A DNA stretch of 64,000 bases from Nemophila menziesii (Eukaryota; Streptophyta; Magnoliopsida; Boraginales; Hydrophyllaceae), in assembly GCA_029959085.1 (NCBI GenBank), contig JARWIR010000016.1, positions 10,957,441-11,021,440 of the forward strand, written 5' to 3'. Position numbers and translations under genes: made by a program. Below the pieces are notes generated by a model. It was not told where the DNA came from. It saw only the letters and a program-made list of their open reading frames with translations, and searched no databases. This document shows positions 35,101 to 47,003 of this stretch, in pieces. How positions within the stretch are numbered: the stretch's first letter is position 1; each line of letters opens with the position of its first letter.

Positions 35101-35640
35101 AACACTACAACACTATATTGAAACAACATGGCATATCCAATCAAGGTATCCGTAACAAACGCTTGCAGGAGAAATAACAAAGAATATGATTATATATTAT
35201 TGCATGTCTAGGTATAAGACGGAATCGGGAGTCATTGGAGCTTAGTTTTGTATGACATGATCTATGAGATGTTCAATCACTACAACTCTATAATCCCGAA
35301 TAGACGAAGGATCTATCAATCTGAAAACTGAAGTTGCTACAAAAAGTGATATAGATTACCTAGTGAAGAACGTGTTGAATGTAGATGGTCCAAATGCTAG
35401 AGAGCCATACCTCTTATCAAACATACAATCACCTTAAAAATACAACGGAGCGTGAATTGTGGAGTATTTATTCTCTTATGGGCATATCACTATTATAGAT
35501 TAGGTGGCTTGGAGATCTATTCACACAAGCCACAAGTGATCAATGAGATGAGGACACTATTATGAGGAAGCTATAACGTCACGACAAATATTCCCAGGAA
35601 ATAGTACTAAAATGAGTGATTATTGTAAGAAGTATTGTTT
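32181..35640 (+). pseudogene. decayed transposon gene with Ulp1-like (C48) cysteine protease domain
   Basis: A multi-part coding relic. It starts at about 32,195-32,521 with KKLKIKAKKVKILLGIESGN and AQSDWYLRNFGMDNKMF in two frames. It continues through acidic, coiled-coil stretches (33,458-33,667, 33,696-33,965, 33,991-34,389) to a C-terminal Ulp1-like domain at 35,225-35,600. There SHWSLVLYDMIYEMFNHYNS supplies the catalytic His (35,233-35,235) and Asp. QRSVNCGVFILLWAYHYYR supplies the oxyanion Gln and the catalytic Cys codon (35,458-35,460). Ulp1/SENP proteases remove SUMO; transposon-borne versions are known in plant MULEs (Kaonashi type) and CACTAs. Several frameshifts and stops make this copy dead. 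Some gaps could be introns. Confidence 0.65.
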
Positions 35641-35875
35641 GGTAGACTATATTAAACTATTTTGTTTGGATGACTTTGTCAAAATATTTTGTTGGATAGA
35701 TTATATTGAACTGTTTTGTTGGTAGACTATATTAAACTGGGATGTGATTTTGTTTTTTAATTATGTTTTTCAAGTAATCTGCATATTTTGATATGCAAAT
35801 CACAAAAAATTTACTTTGTAAAATGCAGACTAATGAGACCCATCCATATGACCATTCTAAAAAAAGTAGTTTGAG

Positions 35876-36115
35876 TAAAATGGTCATTCTCAGAAAAATT
35901 ACTAAGTAAAATGGCCATGCTCAGAAAAAATACTGAGTAAAATGGCTATACTTAGAAAAATACCGAGTGAAATGGCCATAATCAGAAAAAGTACTAAGTA
36001 AAATTGCCATACTCAGAAAAAGTACATAGTACAATGACCATACTCTGAAAAAATATTGAGTACAATGGTCATACTCTGAGAAATATACTGAGTACAATGG
36101 CCATAATTGGCTATT
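35876..36115. repeat. tandem array, ~33-36 bp unit, about 7-8 copies
   Basis: The unit is close to AAAATGGCCATACTCAGAAA followed by AAGTACTGAGT. Copies drift from AGTAAAATGGCC to AGTACAATGGCC along the array. It lies between the end of the Ulp1-like relic (+) and the end of the transposase relic (-), where two convergent genes would terminate. Confidence 0.85.
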
Positions 36116-36479
36116 TAAACTTACAAAATGATTAAAAAACAATGAATATGGAATATAACTAACTGCATAACCATAAAATGTGTTTATGAGATATTAAAAA
36201 TACAGTAAAAGTACCAAAACAAGAGATAGCAATAAAAAATAGGATTAGCGAGCAGTTAAAGCTTTAAGAACAAAAAACAAAGATAATTCTGTGTGATCAT
36301 ATGGCAGCCCTGCATGATGCGCTGTTGTCAGTTATAATATTTTTGCACCTTCCATACCAAATCTGACGAACATATACATGAGCAAACACGTTTAGTCTAA
36401 GACCTCCCAGGTGATACTCTACACGGAGGATGATGAATAACTACAGAATCGTCTAGTGGGTTATCCATTTCTAAAGTAG

Positions 36480-37340
36480 ACATGACATATATATTTTTTG
36501 CAAAGATACATGAAAAAATGACTCAACATAGTCAAAGGGATTGAAAACACCAACATATGATAATGCCAAAGCGCGTGCTGGCAAGGGAACCCAACTCTTT
36601 CCATGAACAATAAGAACATGTCTGAGCAGCAAATACTACAACCATGACTGGGTTTGAACCAATCTGGAAAAGAGACGGGGTTGATTGTTTAACAATCCAT
36701 GTAGAATTAATACCGATGTTGATATTATAAAGTAGCATATTAGCAAGGCATAGTGGTTTGGTATATTTTGATGACTTCACCGCACGATCATGAAACCACT
36801 ACATCAGTTTAACACACATCACATCAATAAGTTGTGAAACATGAAGACTTTGTTGCTCTAATATACAACAATTGAGTGATTCAACTGCATTTGAGGTCAT
36901 TTCATTATAATATTGGCTAGTAAAATATGCATTTGCATAATTCTCCTTAGGCAAGGTACTAAGGAAATCGCGAAGTTATTTCTTCCCTTCTAGAAGCCAA
37001 GTAGACATATAGTAATCAAAGTGTTCAATGGTGGGAGAGCATGCAACCTTGTTCATAAGATGATCCATTCAATCAAAGAATAATGGTGTGCTCTTCATTG
37101 CAATCTGAAGATTTTTCTCTACATGTTTCAAACAAAAACTATGACTATTATTCAAAAAGATAGATTTGATAGCATTTAGGAGTTCCTTTATTCCAATCGG
37201 AGATGAAAATGAGAGGACGACCACTAGAGGCTTCAAGCATTGCAGAATTCCAATCCAACTAATTCTATCTTCACCGAGAACTACACATGAGCAACAAGAA
37301 ATAACCCTGTCGCACCAATCAAAGTAATTGAGTAACAATA
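36480..37340 (-). pseudogene. Mutator-like (mudrA/MULE) transposase fragment
   Basis: Read on the minus strand, the relic keeps FISDWNKG-like D-containing sequence (frameshifted), LLNAIKSIFLNNSHSFCLKH, the catalytic Glu region NEMTSNAVESLN, then SPSLFQIG-like spacing and a SWIM-type zinc finger (CSYCSWKELG..., ARALALSYVGVFNPFDYVE) split over two frames. These are the DDE-core C-terminal half and SWIM finger of plant MULE transposases. The N-terminal half was not found at higher coordinates, where copia-like sequence begins. Several stops and frameshifts are present. Confidence 0.7.
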
Positions 37341-38526
37341 TAATTGGAATATAACAGAACTGAGTAAATCAAATAATAAATTAGACTATGATCAAAATTG
37401 ATGAGTATAAATGATGGGTAGTTTCCAGTACTCAGTATTTTTACTGAGCATGGTTTCTCATACTTAGTAGTAGTTTAACTGAGTATGGTTTCTGGTGGGG
37501 GAAAAAAGTGTGATAAATAAATAGATAAATAAAGATAAAAAGTTGTAAAGGTGTACTCTCAAAGTGGGAGCCACCCGAGGTAAACAATTGGTCAAGATAA
37601 CTCTTCGATGAGTATACCGAGAGTTCTGTATGGGATACCATTGAGTAACAACAAAACACTAAGAGTGTTTTATTGTAGTAAGAACCATACTAATCAAAGA
37701 TCAAAGTTATACTCTTGGATAAGTTGACCTATACATTTATTCAATAAATGTGCATTATGTGAAACACTACTAATATTTAAAGTCAAGTGTGGATTAACTA
37801 AGATTGGGTTCTTAAGAAATATCTTGACGAGATAGATCCACAAAAGAAATGTGTCATATAATGGAAATAGATAAGGATCCATAAAGGTTCATAATATGCC
37901 TTTTCTTCTACAATGGAAACTAAGTTCACAATACCTATTAGATAACCAGAGTAGTACCAGAGAGAGTAGTCAAATTCAAACATGATATGAAAACTAGTTT
38001 TCTTTTGGACTTTCCCACATGTTACCCCAGTATTGATTGATTTTGATACATTGTAACTTCATTGAGTGAAGTTACCGGAACGCCAGTTATACGAAGATCA
38101 AGGATTTATGTCATATATTGAAAAGACACTTGAATATAGTAAATAAAGATCTACATATTAGATATGAAGGAGATCACACAAATTACCCAACTGAAACATG
38201 TGCATGGGATTCATTATTGGCAACCAAGAATCAATTTATCATAGATATAAGTGAATTGCGTGACTACAAGATGAATCACAGTTACACAAGAAGGTTGAAA
38301 AATTGGAAAAATTAATGAGATATAGGAAATCCAATACACTGGTACGATTCTTTACAAGAGCGGTAGGAGTGCCATGTAGGAAATCACATAGTTGTTTTGC
38401 TAAGCAAAATAGAAAACTACGTTTATGAATATTGAGATTATTGAGGAGCTAGTGTATAGCAGTAGTCTTATACCCTGAGTCAAAGGGCAGACCGCAAGAA
38501 AGTAATCTCTTTTACAAGTGGGAGAA
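37341..38526. other. unassigned, probably retrotransposon-derived
   Basis: ACTCAGTA motifs continue to about 37,500. The stretch from about 37,640 to the polypurine tract at 38,513-38,526 (CAAGTGGGAGAA) is probably the decayed 3' internal region of the copia-type element whose LTR follows. No pol motif is secure. Confidence 0.4.
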
Positions 38527-39450
38527 TGTTAGCATTGTATGCCCAATGTAATGACTTTCCACTTAGCAAATACATATATAAAGGGTGATATATTCATTAT
38601 GATTAAGACCATAAACACTTGAGGCGAATGATGATCATAAATAATGATAAAGTATAAGGTATGTTAATGTTTGAGTGCAAGGACACTGTGGGTTGTTAGG
38701 ATTCCAAAGCGCATATCGTAGGTTGGTACATCGAGATACTCACATCATAAAGTTTCTTGACCAAATAATTATTGGTTGGCACTTTGAATGCATGGAGTTC
38801 ATGGTGGAGTAATATCATAATCGTAGGTGGCATTCCTATGATTACCAGAGTAGTCCTCTTAGTGGTCAAACTCACTAGTACATTTGGATATGTATAGAAG
38901 GAAGGGACTTGCAAGGATCACTTTACAAGTTTGAAAGTGTCTTGTAGCTACCGATGATCATATACTCTCAATACTGAGTGTGTATGGACGTAGTGATTAA
39001 GTTAAGTATGTATGCTTTTATACATCATGTGGGTGGTAAATCGTGATCCAATATCTCATGTATGTTTGGGTAATATTGCTTGACTGGTCAAAGAGTCTAC
39101 ACACAATAATAAATCTATGAGACATCAACTTCATAGTATAATTGTATTGATTAACCTAACCCTAACCGGGTAACATATGGTGTAGCATATTATAGTATTA
39201 TTGATTTCAAATCGGTACTTGAGATCAAGTGAATAACACTTGTAAAGGTAATCTAAGTACAACGTAGACTCATGAGCCTACTAGTGGGATAGTAGAAGGA
39301 CAATTTGGTCATTATAGTTTAGTAGGTTGAGGACAAGGATAACATTTCATTGACCCTCTATATAAACAGTATTTACTTGACTCGTGTTTTCGTAGTGGAT
39401 CAGTTACACGATTCTTAGTATATATAATAAACTTACCTTGGTATACTAAT
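38527..39450 (+). mobile_element. Ty1/copia-type LTR (3' LTR)
   Basis: It begins TGTTAGCATTGTATGCCCAA directly after a polypurine tract (AAGTGGGAGAA), the standard junction of many plant copia elements. It continues through a TATATAAACAG promoter-like box (near 39,359) and GGACAATTTGGTCATTATAG. Its 3' end is not clean; I place it near 39,450. No partner LTR is in the window. Confidence 0.55.
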
Positions 39451-40003
39451 AACCTAAAGGTAAATACATCTTTTGGTCCTTCACCTAAATATCAGATAAT
39501 TATATGTTGCTAAATCGGATTTAGCAAGGTTGTAGATATAGCTTATATGGAAGGGAGATATAAAAGAGAAAAATAATTATTATTTATTAAAGATAAAAAG
39601 ATTATATTTAATTATTTCTTTTATTAAGCAGTTAAATAATTAATTAATATAATATAATTTTACTATTTATTCTATTAAAATATTTATTATCTTTTGATAT
39701 TAAACAAATTAGAAAAATAATAATAAGATTACCCAAATACTTCTATAAAATTAATTAAATTATTAACGATAGAAATTAGAGCTATATTACCAACTCTACT
39801 TACAAACCATTCAAAAATTGATAACAAATCTTTTAAATCTTTTTTATCTATTGTATTTTCGTCGGCGAAGAACCTGATAACTTTAGCAACTCCAAAACAA
39901 TAATTGCAAATATTATTCAAAGATTTTTTGTATATAACTTTAGCAACTCAAAAAAAGTAATTGCGAATATTATTCAAAGATTCTTTGTATAGGGAACTTG
40001 TAG
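39451..40003. other. AT-rich DNA with a short tandem duplication
   Basis: A ~56-bp direct duplication (AACTTTAGCAACTC, AATATTATTCAAAGATT) lies at about 39,877-39,990. A minus-strand frame across 39,729-39,920 (MNNICNYCFGVAKVIRFFAD) is protein-like but unrecognised. This stretch adjoins the 3' end of the LINE that follows. Confidence 0.4.
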
Positions 40004-40011
40004 TTTTCCAT

Positions 40012-41959
40012 CCTTTTTTTTTGTCAAAGGAAGAAGTTAAGAGTTACATAACTTATAACTATTAGTTAAGAAAGAAAACGATCTTAAAAGAGACATGTCG
40101 CGCCAGGCATCAAGGTTGACATCTTTCCTAGCACATCTTGCGAGTAAATCCGCAATTTCATTAAATTTGCGATTAATATGGTCAATCGTCCATCCTGGAT
40201 AGTGTGTAAGCCATCAGTTGATCCCTTCAATAATAGCCCTTACTTTCCAGTGAATAGTGGCCTTATTCAATATACCTTGAACAAGTTCAAGGTTGTCAGA
40301 GTAGAATGAGCTACTCTGAAGGTTAAGTTGAGCGACAAATCTAATTATAAGAAGTAAATACCATCCCTCTCCTTCCAAACGCCTTCTAACACTACATTCC
40401 CTCGTAATCTTGTGATTAATAATACCATTTTTATCAACCGCACCACCACACCCGCGGGTTCCCAATCTTTAGTGAAAGAAGAATCACTAAGCCACAGGAT
40501 TTCAGAATCATCTCGCGTAATTGGGTTGTTATCCAACTCCTGATCATCAAAACTCTGAAGTGTGCAGTTATGTTCAGGTCCTAAGTGTCCAATATTACCA
40601 AATAATCTCCTAACCACTGAATTTGTTGCTCTTGAAAATTTTGATAGAGTCCACTTTTTGTTATCAAACATACATTTCATTCTCATTTTCCAAATATTCT
40701 AAATTGTGCACAAGATAATTTTTGTGACTTTCTTTTTGCCCCATCCATTATTTGTATAATTCGTAAGCGTTTGAATAATCCAATATCCAATATAAATGTC
40801 TTGCTCACGGTCGATCTTGATCATAAGGGCATATTCTGCTTATACACTAATACTAAATGGGCATTGAAGAAAAAGATGTTCAATATTTTTCAGATCGCCT
40901 TTGCACCATTCACATTTAGTATTTTGAGCACATTTTTTCTTATATAAACTATTCTTAGTGGGGATGGCTCCACTACAGATTTTCAAACCGAAAATTATGA
41001 TTTTTGTCAGAACATTGGATCACCATACCGTATTCCAAATTTCATTGTTATTAGCCTCGCCGTTAGTTGATGTCTACGTTTCCAAACCAAGCTCCTCATT
41101 GACTAAAGCATATAACCGTATTTTGTAGTATACTTACCTTTTTTTTTAGAAAGGCCAGATAAGCATATCATCTTTGTTAAGGTTGAGAATCGGGATCTTC
41201 TTGATTTCATTAATGATGATAGGTGGAAATAGCTGATTAAGAGTGGTATTATTCCATCCTGAGAGATTATCATTGAAAATGTCCGCAACAACTTCCACGT
41301 TACAATTACCGGGTCTTTCAAGGAGTTCCTTATTATTAATCCATTTATGACTGTGGAGGTACCATTACCTACCTACCAGACGAAGAACTTCTTCAATAAT
41401 TGGATTCCTATAAAAATGCTTGCCCAACTCCAAGATCGTTTTTTTGCAAGTTTAGAGTCCCAAAGGTTACAATGAGGAGAGTAGATACCCTTAAGAAATT
41501 TGTGAAACAGAGAATCGGGGTTATTTGTTATCCTTTATGCTTGGTTAGCAAGTAAAGCGATATTCATTTTTTAGAAATCTCTAAAACCGATTCCACCGAA
41601 GGATTTAGCTCTAACGATTTTCTTCCAAGATAGCCAGAGGATCCTTTTTCTTGAATTAGAGTCCCACCAGAAATTCACAATCACACTAGACATTTTTTTA
41701 CATAGCTACTTTGGAAACTCAAATATAGACATAGCATAATTCAGAATAGATTGGAGAACCGCTTTAATAAGGATGTCTTTACCTCCGTTCGAGAGAAGAT
41801 TAGAGATCCAACTTGTTGATTTAGAGAGAAGTCTATCTTTAATATAATTAAGATTCTAAGATTTATCCCTTTTAAGAGAAAGATGAATACCTAAATATTT
41901 GCCCAAAGAATTTGATAAGTTAATGTTGAGGGGATTAGAAACATCCTGTCTTACATCCT
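40012..41959 (-). mobile_element. L1 LINE, 3' half (RT C-terminus, zf-RVT, RNase H)
   Basis: Minus-strand ORF2 sequence continues from 51,712 after the nested LTR element. Recognisable parts: the linker after reverse transcriptase (NLLSNGGKDILIKAVLQ, FWWDSNSRKRILWLSW), zf-RVT (KNSLYKKKCAQNTKCEWCKG, HLFLQCPFS), and an RNase H domain at about 40,686-40,040 (SSFTKDWEPAGVVV, SDNLELVQGIL, WTIDHINRKFNEIADLLARC). A T-run at 40,014-40,024 is the poly-A tail in this orientation. Stops and frameshifts break the frame. TTTTCCAT at 40,004-40,011 and 54,495-54,502 may be its target duplication. Confidence 0.85.
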
Positions 41960-43433
41960 TGATGTCTCCTCATTTGTGATAGATTTATATTAGGATGAGA
42001 CATCATTTTTAGTGATTTAGAAGTCTTTCTAATTGATTTTCTTGAGAAATAGTGCACTTTCCTATTTTGAGTCTTGATTTAGTAAAATAATATTTTTAGA
42101 GCTTATTGGGTTTAATTGTTTATTTAGTGTGCAGCTTTAAAGATAATTATGGAGATTAATTAGAGTCCAAGTCAAAGACTACAACTTATGGGAAGAGATT
42201 AGCATGGTAATTGGAGATAAGGAAACAAAAGCTAAAAATATGGAAAAGGAAAAGCTGCCTAAATCTGAGATTCTGCAGCACACGCCTAAAGAAGTGCTAT
42301 TTACTCCTACAAGGAAGCCGATTTTGGTAATTTCCTTTCATAGGGACATAGAAAATTCTGTGAGGATTCTTTTGGTATCTTATAGAGCAAAAACCGACCA
42401 ATAACGAAGAGGATATGCTCAAAACGGTCAAGCAGTGTTTATCTTTATTTCCATACGAATTTGAGTTGGGCTAGGAGTCCAATACTTTATCTCTTCCTCA
42501 AGAAAATGAATTAGGTCTTCTAAACACCTATAAATACACCCTTATATCACTTGTAAATCATCCTTGCCTCATAGTAATTAGTTCTTAGAGTTTTATTCTT
42601 CCAGTTTATTGTAGAGAGCAAGATGATGTCTTTTGTAATTTCTTTTAGTTTATTTCCATCAGGTTTGAACTAAACTCCCCATAGCTTGGGTTTTGCATCA
42701 TGTATAATCTATGTTAGTTACTTACTTCATATTTGTTTATGTGTTTTGATTTATTGTCTTTCCTAGAACTGATCACTTTAGGATTGTTTTAATAGTAGTT
42801 GGATGGTCTCCTTAATTGGGTGTTTAACTATTGAACCACCACATAATGTCTAGTGTCGATATTAGTTCTGACAAAACATGATTCTAACTAGATAGTCATT
42901 AGGGTTTGTTTTAATCACCATATCACCAATTGATTGTTGCGTTTGCTTAGGGCCTTAGTGGCGTTTGATAACCCTATTCTAAACCACGTCTTGGTTGTGC
43001 CGTAGCCCCCTTAGTCGCTCTCAAGGTCTAAGGTATGGGAATTTAGAATCCTGACTAAGTATACCAAGAGCTAATATTCTCCCTTATTAACTAGATCCAA
43101 AAGAATTAGAAGGATTAGTGTATACTAGCAAAACCTAAGCTATATCTCTCATCTCATATCTTAGTTATTTATTTTATTGTCTTTATTTTCTTAGTTTAAT
43201 TAATTAATTCGAAATCTATTTGCTTTTATTTTCTGTCTTTTAATCATTTACTTTAACTCGTTATTGCTATCCACTCGTATAACACACTTAAGTCCCTGAG
43301 AACGAACTCAACTTATCAACTAAAACTTGCATACGTCCTATAATACTTGCAGTACTGTGCCTGTCTAGGGTGAGAGTGCGTAGTTTTCTTGACTTATATT
43401 TATCTAATTTTTATCACATCCTAGGCGACACCA
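41960..43433 (+). mobile_element. 5' LTR of Athila-like retrotransposon
   Basis: 1,474 bp, starting TGATGTCTCC and ending GCGACACCA. It is nearly identical to the 3' LTR at 50,188-51,706. By eye there are roughly 15-20 substitutions, plus a ~45-62 bp block near 42,710 that is present only in the 3' copy. The first 5 bp outside (41,955-41,959, ATCCT) repeat after the 3' LTR. Confidence 0.95.
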
Positions 43434-43439
43434 AGTTTT

Positions 43440-43457
43440 TGGCGCCGCTGCCGGGGA
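43440..43457 (+). other. primer binding site, tRNA-Asp type
   Basis: TGGCGCCGCTGCCGGGGA lies 6 bp after the 5' LTR. It is complementary, with one mismatch, to the 3' end of plant tRNA-Asp including CCA. This is the primer class used by Athila elements. Confidence 0.85.
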
Positions 43458-43568
43458 CTTGTGTCTCGTTAGCGTGTGGGTTATCTATTTCGAGTAGTAG
43501 TTTTTAATTAGTTTTTATTTTTCCGGATTTACGCTTGTGGTTTGCTTTAGTCTTTTTCAGGATTCACA

Positions 43569-45018
43569 GTGTTTAACTCTTGGCCTCCGTTACCGGAGCC
43601 TGAGAGGAGCTTCAGAGTTTACAACAAACGTGTTCGTGAGGAAAGATCCTTAAGAAGAGCTATGGCAGGCGTACAAGGTCAACAAGATCCACCTGGGATC
43701 CAGCAACAAGATCCACCTGGTGTACAACAACAGGATCCTCCTGGTATACACGGTGTACAAGTATCAGTAGGAGGAGGTAATGGGCAGAATAACGTTAATA
43801 ATCAACAAAATCGAGTACAGCAAGATCTCCCTGGTATTCATGTACCGTTTCATGGTCAACCAATCAGTTACCGTCCTCCAGAGATCCAGAATATCAAATT
43901 TAGACCCGATCCGGGTATGCTTAGTCAATTCCAAAGTTTTGGACTCGACACTGGTACAACAATTCAAGATCCGGTAAGATCGATTAAGAAGTTCATGCAT
44001 ATTTGTGATGCCTACATTACTCCTTACATTACACGCGAGCAACTGTATTGTCATATGTTTTCGTTCTTCTTAACCGGTAGAGCTAGCGATTGGCTAGAAA
44101 GACAACCACCTGGAACAATTAATTCTTGGAGAGAACTTCAAACCGCGTTCTTTAACCGTTTTTATCCGAAGAGCATGAGACTTAAAGATCAAACCGAGCT
44201 TGCAAGATTTTGTCAAGAAGATGGAGAAACAGTAGGAGAATCATGGACAAGGTTTCAACAGAAATTAGCTAGATGTCCGCTCCATGGTTATACACCCGCT
44301 CTACAACTTGCTATATTCTATAAAGGTCTTAATGATAAAGGTAGAGAGAAGGTGGATAACATTGGAAAGGGTAATTTTGTGTCCATGAATCATAATGAAG
44401 CTTCCGAGGTTTTAGAATATTATGGAACAAGAAAGAAGTTGGCCTTCAACGCGAGCTTCTGTAGCAAAGACCCGAGGAACGCTTCGTCTAGATGCAGAAA
44501 CTGCGAACTCAGCTCAAATATCCGCATTAGAAAATCAAATCAAAGAGCTGAAGATAGAGATGATAAAGAATTTAGCCACTGCAAACGTAGTACAAGAAGC
44601 ACAAGGTTGTCCACAATGTGGGGTTAACAATCATACATGGGAAGAGTGCGATTCAAATCCACAATCTGTTTACTTTATATCCAATCGCGGAGGTTATCAA
44701 TGGGGTAACCGAAACCATCTGGGTATGCAGTATTCAAATCCACAAGGGGCCACTAATCCTGGTCATTATCAACCGCGCCCCCAGAACAACTCTTTCCAAC
44801 CAAGAGGTCAGTATCAAAATCAATATCAGAATAGACCTGCTCCCCCTCAAAAACCTGTTCAAGATGCCTATACCGATTCGTTAGATCAGAAAGCTTTACC
44901 CCAGTATCCTCAAGAAGGATCTATGGACAATCAACAGATAGCACAAGCTCTGGACCGTTTGACCACGACTATGAACGCTCAGGAAGAGAAAGTCCGAGGA
45001 CAAGATGCCGTACTTTAG
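43569..45018 (+). pseudogene. gag: gag of the Athila-like element (frameshifted)
   Basis: The structural capsid/nucleocapsid polyprotein of the retrotransposon. The first frame (43,569-44,627) carries a Gln/Pro-rich N-terminus with three DPPG(I/V) repeats, then the retrotransposon gag domain (MFSFFLTGRASDWLERQPPG, SWRELQTAFFNRFYPKSM, LARFCQEDGETVGESWTRFQ). Around 44,430-44,480 the sense passes to the +1 frame, which continues to 45,018. That second part includes a coiled coil (ISALENQIKELKIEM), a CX2CX4HX4C zinc knuckle (CPQCGVNNHTWEEC) and a Gln/Asn/Pro-rich tail. It ends at a TAG (45,016-45,018) in frame with the next ORF. Without the frameshift and the stop, gag and protease would be one polyprotein. 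Confidence 0.88.
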
Positions 45019-45066
45019 ATTTTAGGTACTCAAGTAGAACAGTTAAACAAAGTTTTAACGAATTTA

Positions 45067-46386
45067 ATGGAACAGAAGGAAGTGAAGGCAATCGAAGGAG
45101 GTGAAAACAATGTTGGGTTCGAAGCTTGCAAGGCTATTTGCCTTGAAATTGAAGAAGAACAGAAGGAAGTACCGCATGCTGCCGTTAGTGCCGTGGAAGT
45201 TCCGAGTACCGAAGAAGAACCAACCAAGTCTAGCCCCGTGGAATCTGACTGTTCTGAGGTTTATGTGGAGGACGATCAAGAGAAAGCCGAATTTATACAA
45301 CTACTGAGGAAGATGCAAGAGGAAATTCGATCGGTTATGGATTATCAAGCTGAACTAAATTCGGAAGAGAAAGAAGATGAAGTTGCACCTGCTGTGCGAG
45401 AAGAGAAAAAGGTGGAATCACCACTTGTTGTTCAACCAGTGTCATCGACTATTCCTAATACAAATCCTAAAGATGACACTGTACTCCAGACATTTGTAGA
45501 GGCGTACCAACCTGGAAATATCAACGCCCAAATGCTTGAGATTGCAAAGAAAGGACTTACACCGCAACAAGTTTATACGCAAGTTATTCCTGAGAAGGAA
45601 GCGAGTGTAGAGATCCCGAGAGAGAACCTGAGGGTTTCAAGAAGAAGTGAAAGAGAGCTACCAACAAAGCTTAAAGATCCGGGAAGTTTCAACCTTCCTA
45701 TTCAGTTACATGGTATGCTCAAAGTGAAAGTTATGTACGATGTGGGTTCTGGTGTGAATCTTATGCCTAAGTCCGTGTTCGAGAGACTTGGACTTCAGAA
45801 ATCGGAGAAAACTCCAGTGAAGTTGCAGTTCGCTGACAACTCAGTTAAAAGGACATGGGGAACAGTGGAGGACGTATTAGTCCGTGCAGGTAATATCGTC
45901 ATCCCTACTGACTTTGTTATTCTTGAGTTTGATGCAGATAAGCAGGTTCTAATCATACTTGGACGGCCTTTTATGGCCACAAGTCAAAGTGTCATCAACT
46001 TCCAAGAAGGGACCATCACCCTTCATGCGAAGAATGTATCCGAGACCTTCTATGTTTTGGGTAAGAAACCAAGGAAGTTAGATATCACCGTTCCTGTCAT
46101 CCACAGTCTTTCACATCACAAAGTCCCTCCTGAGAAGATCCACTTAAAGCCTGTGGATATTGAGCCAAACATTGAGTTTGGGGTTGGCCATGAAGTTCTA
46201 TGGAAAGCTCACAAACGCGAGAATAGGCCACGAAATTTAAAAGACTCGTGGATGGGACCATTTATAGTCACTAAGGTTGTTTCAGCCAAGGTGATAGAAA
46301 TTCGACCCAAAACTGGGGTCAAGCGCAGATTAGCTGACGTTCATAGCCTAACTCGTTGTTGGGGAGGCTATATTCGCACATCGTGA
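45067..46386 (+). CDS. protease fused to an integrase C-terminal-like tail
   Basis: This open frame of 439 codons is in the same frame as the second gag segment, from which one TAG separates it. Residues 1-200 are an acidic linker. At about residues 205-340 lies a retroviral-type aspartic protease: VKVMYDVGSGVNLMPKSVFE holds the active-site Asp in a DVGS context (plant gypsy elements often have DLGA), and ILGRPFMATS is the conserved closing motif. The frame then goes directly, by about residue 375, to VGHEVLWKAHKREN and SWMGPFIVTKVVSAKVIEI, which resembles the C-terminal domain of gypsy integrases. The intervening reverse transcriptase, RNase H and integrase core are missing without loss of frame. 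Confidence 0.8.
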   Translation: MEQKEVKAIEGGENNVGFEACKAICLEIEEEQKEVPHAAVSAVEVPSTEEEPTKSSPVESDCSEVYVEDDQEKAEFIQLLRKMQEEIRSVMDYQAELNSEEKEDEVAPAVREEKKVESPLVVQPVSSTIPNTNPKDDTVLQTFVEAYQPGNINAQMLEIAKKGLTPQQVYTQVIPEKEASVEIPRENLRVSRRSERELPTKLKDPGSFNLPIQLHGMLKVKVMYDVGSGVNLMPKSVFERLGLQKSEKTPVKLQFADNSVKRTWGTVEDVLVRAGNIVIPTDFVILEFDADKQVLIILGRPFMATSQSVINFQEGTITLHAKNVSETFYVLGKKPRKLDITVPVIHSLSHHKVPPEKIHLKPVDIEPNIEFGVGHEVLWKAHKRENRPRNLKDSWMGPFIVTKVVSAKVIEIRPKTGVKRRLADVHSLTRCWGGYIRTS

Positions 46387-46599
46387 TAGAGGTAACGCGT
46401 CTAACTTTGAAAGACGTTAAACAAAAGTGCTGTACGGGAGACAACCCGTAGTTTTTTATGCTTTTATGTCTTTTACATTTTTAGTTTATGTTTAGTTTAG
46501 TTATTTTTAGTTGATATTGCATATTTGAGAAAGGTATTAGTGTTTTTGATGATTAGGTACTGGAGAAATTGAGTTAGGGAAGAAACAGACAGAGGAAAA

Positions 46600-46965
46600 A
46601 CCTGTGCGGAGTACCCCCTGCACCGCACCTGTGGTCCGCAAGCCCAAAACACGTACCACGGGTAAGAGCCGCGGGTTTTATACCGAGCCGAAAAATTGAC
46701 TCGAGCGGACTACCCCCCTGCACCGCACGCATAAAACACGTGCCACGGGGTGCTCCACAGGGTATTTTGACGAAGGAGGCTACAGAAGCTGCGGTACACC
46801 CCTGCGGTGTACCCCCTATACCGCGCCATGGTCCGCGTGCCTAAAACCCGTGCCACGGGGTGCTACCACGGGTATCTTGCCGAGGCGAAAATTATTCATG
46901 CAACAGAAGCTGCGGTACACCTTGCGGTGTACCCCTAGTCCGCGCCTATGGTCCGCACCGCGCCG
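46600..46965. repeat. GC-rich imperfect repeats inside the Athila-like element
   Basis: Three to four diverged copies of a ~90-120 bp unit contain GTGCGGTGTACCCC-like, ACCGCGCC, GGTCCGC and CGTGCCACGGGGTGCT words. They are noncoding and strikingly GC-rich compared with the rest of the element. They lie just before the internal TATA-like box and the third ORF. Confidence 0.65.
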
Positions 46966-46995
46966 CTGGAGAGAGAAAGAAACGGGATTTAAGTG

Positions 46996-47003
46996 TATAA
47001 AAG
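46996..47003 (+). promoter_or_regulatory. TATA-like box before the third ORF
   Basis: TATAAAAG at 46,996-47,003 is followed by ~395 bp of CA/CT-rich, leader-like sequence ending at the ATG at 47,400. The arrangement fits an internal promoter driving the third ORF separately from gag. This is inference from sequence only. Confidence 0.45.

Noticed and set aside
35921..36142. 73-codon minus-strand frame with Tyr/Phe-rich repeats
   Set aside because: It is the translation of the ACTCAG tandem array.
42204..42404. Open frame in the 5' LTR with a match in the 3' LTR (50,439-50,627)
   Set aside because: It is duplicated because the LTRs are; it differs at the start between copies and matches no known protein.
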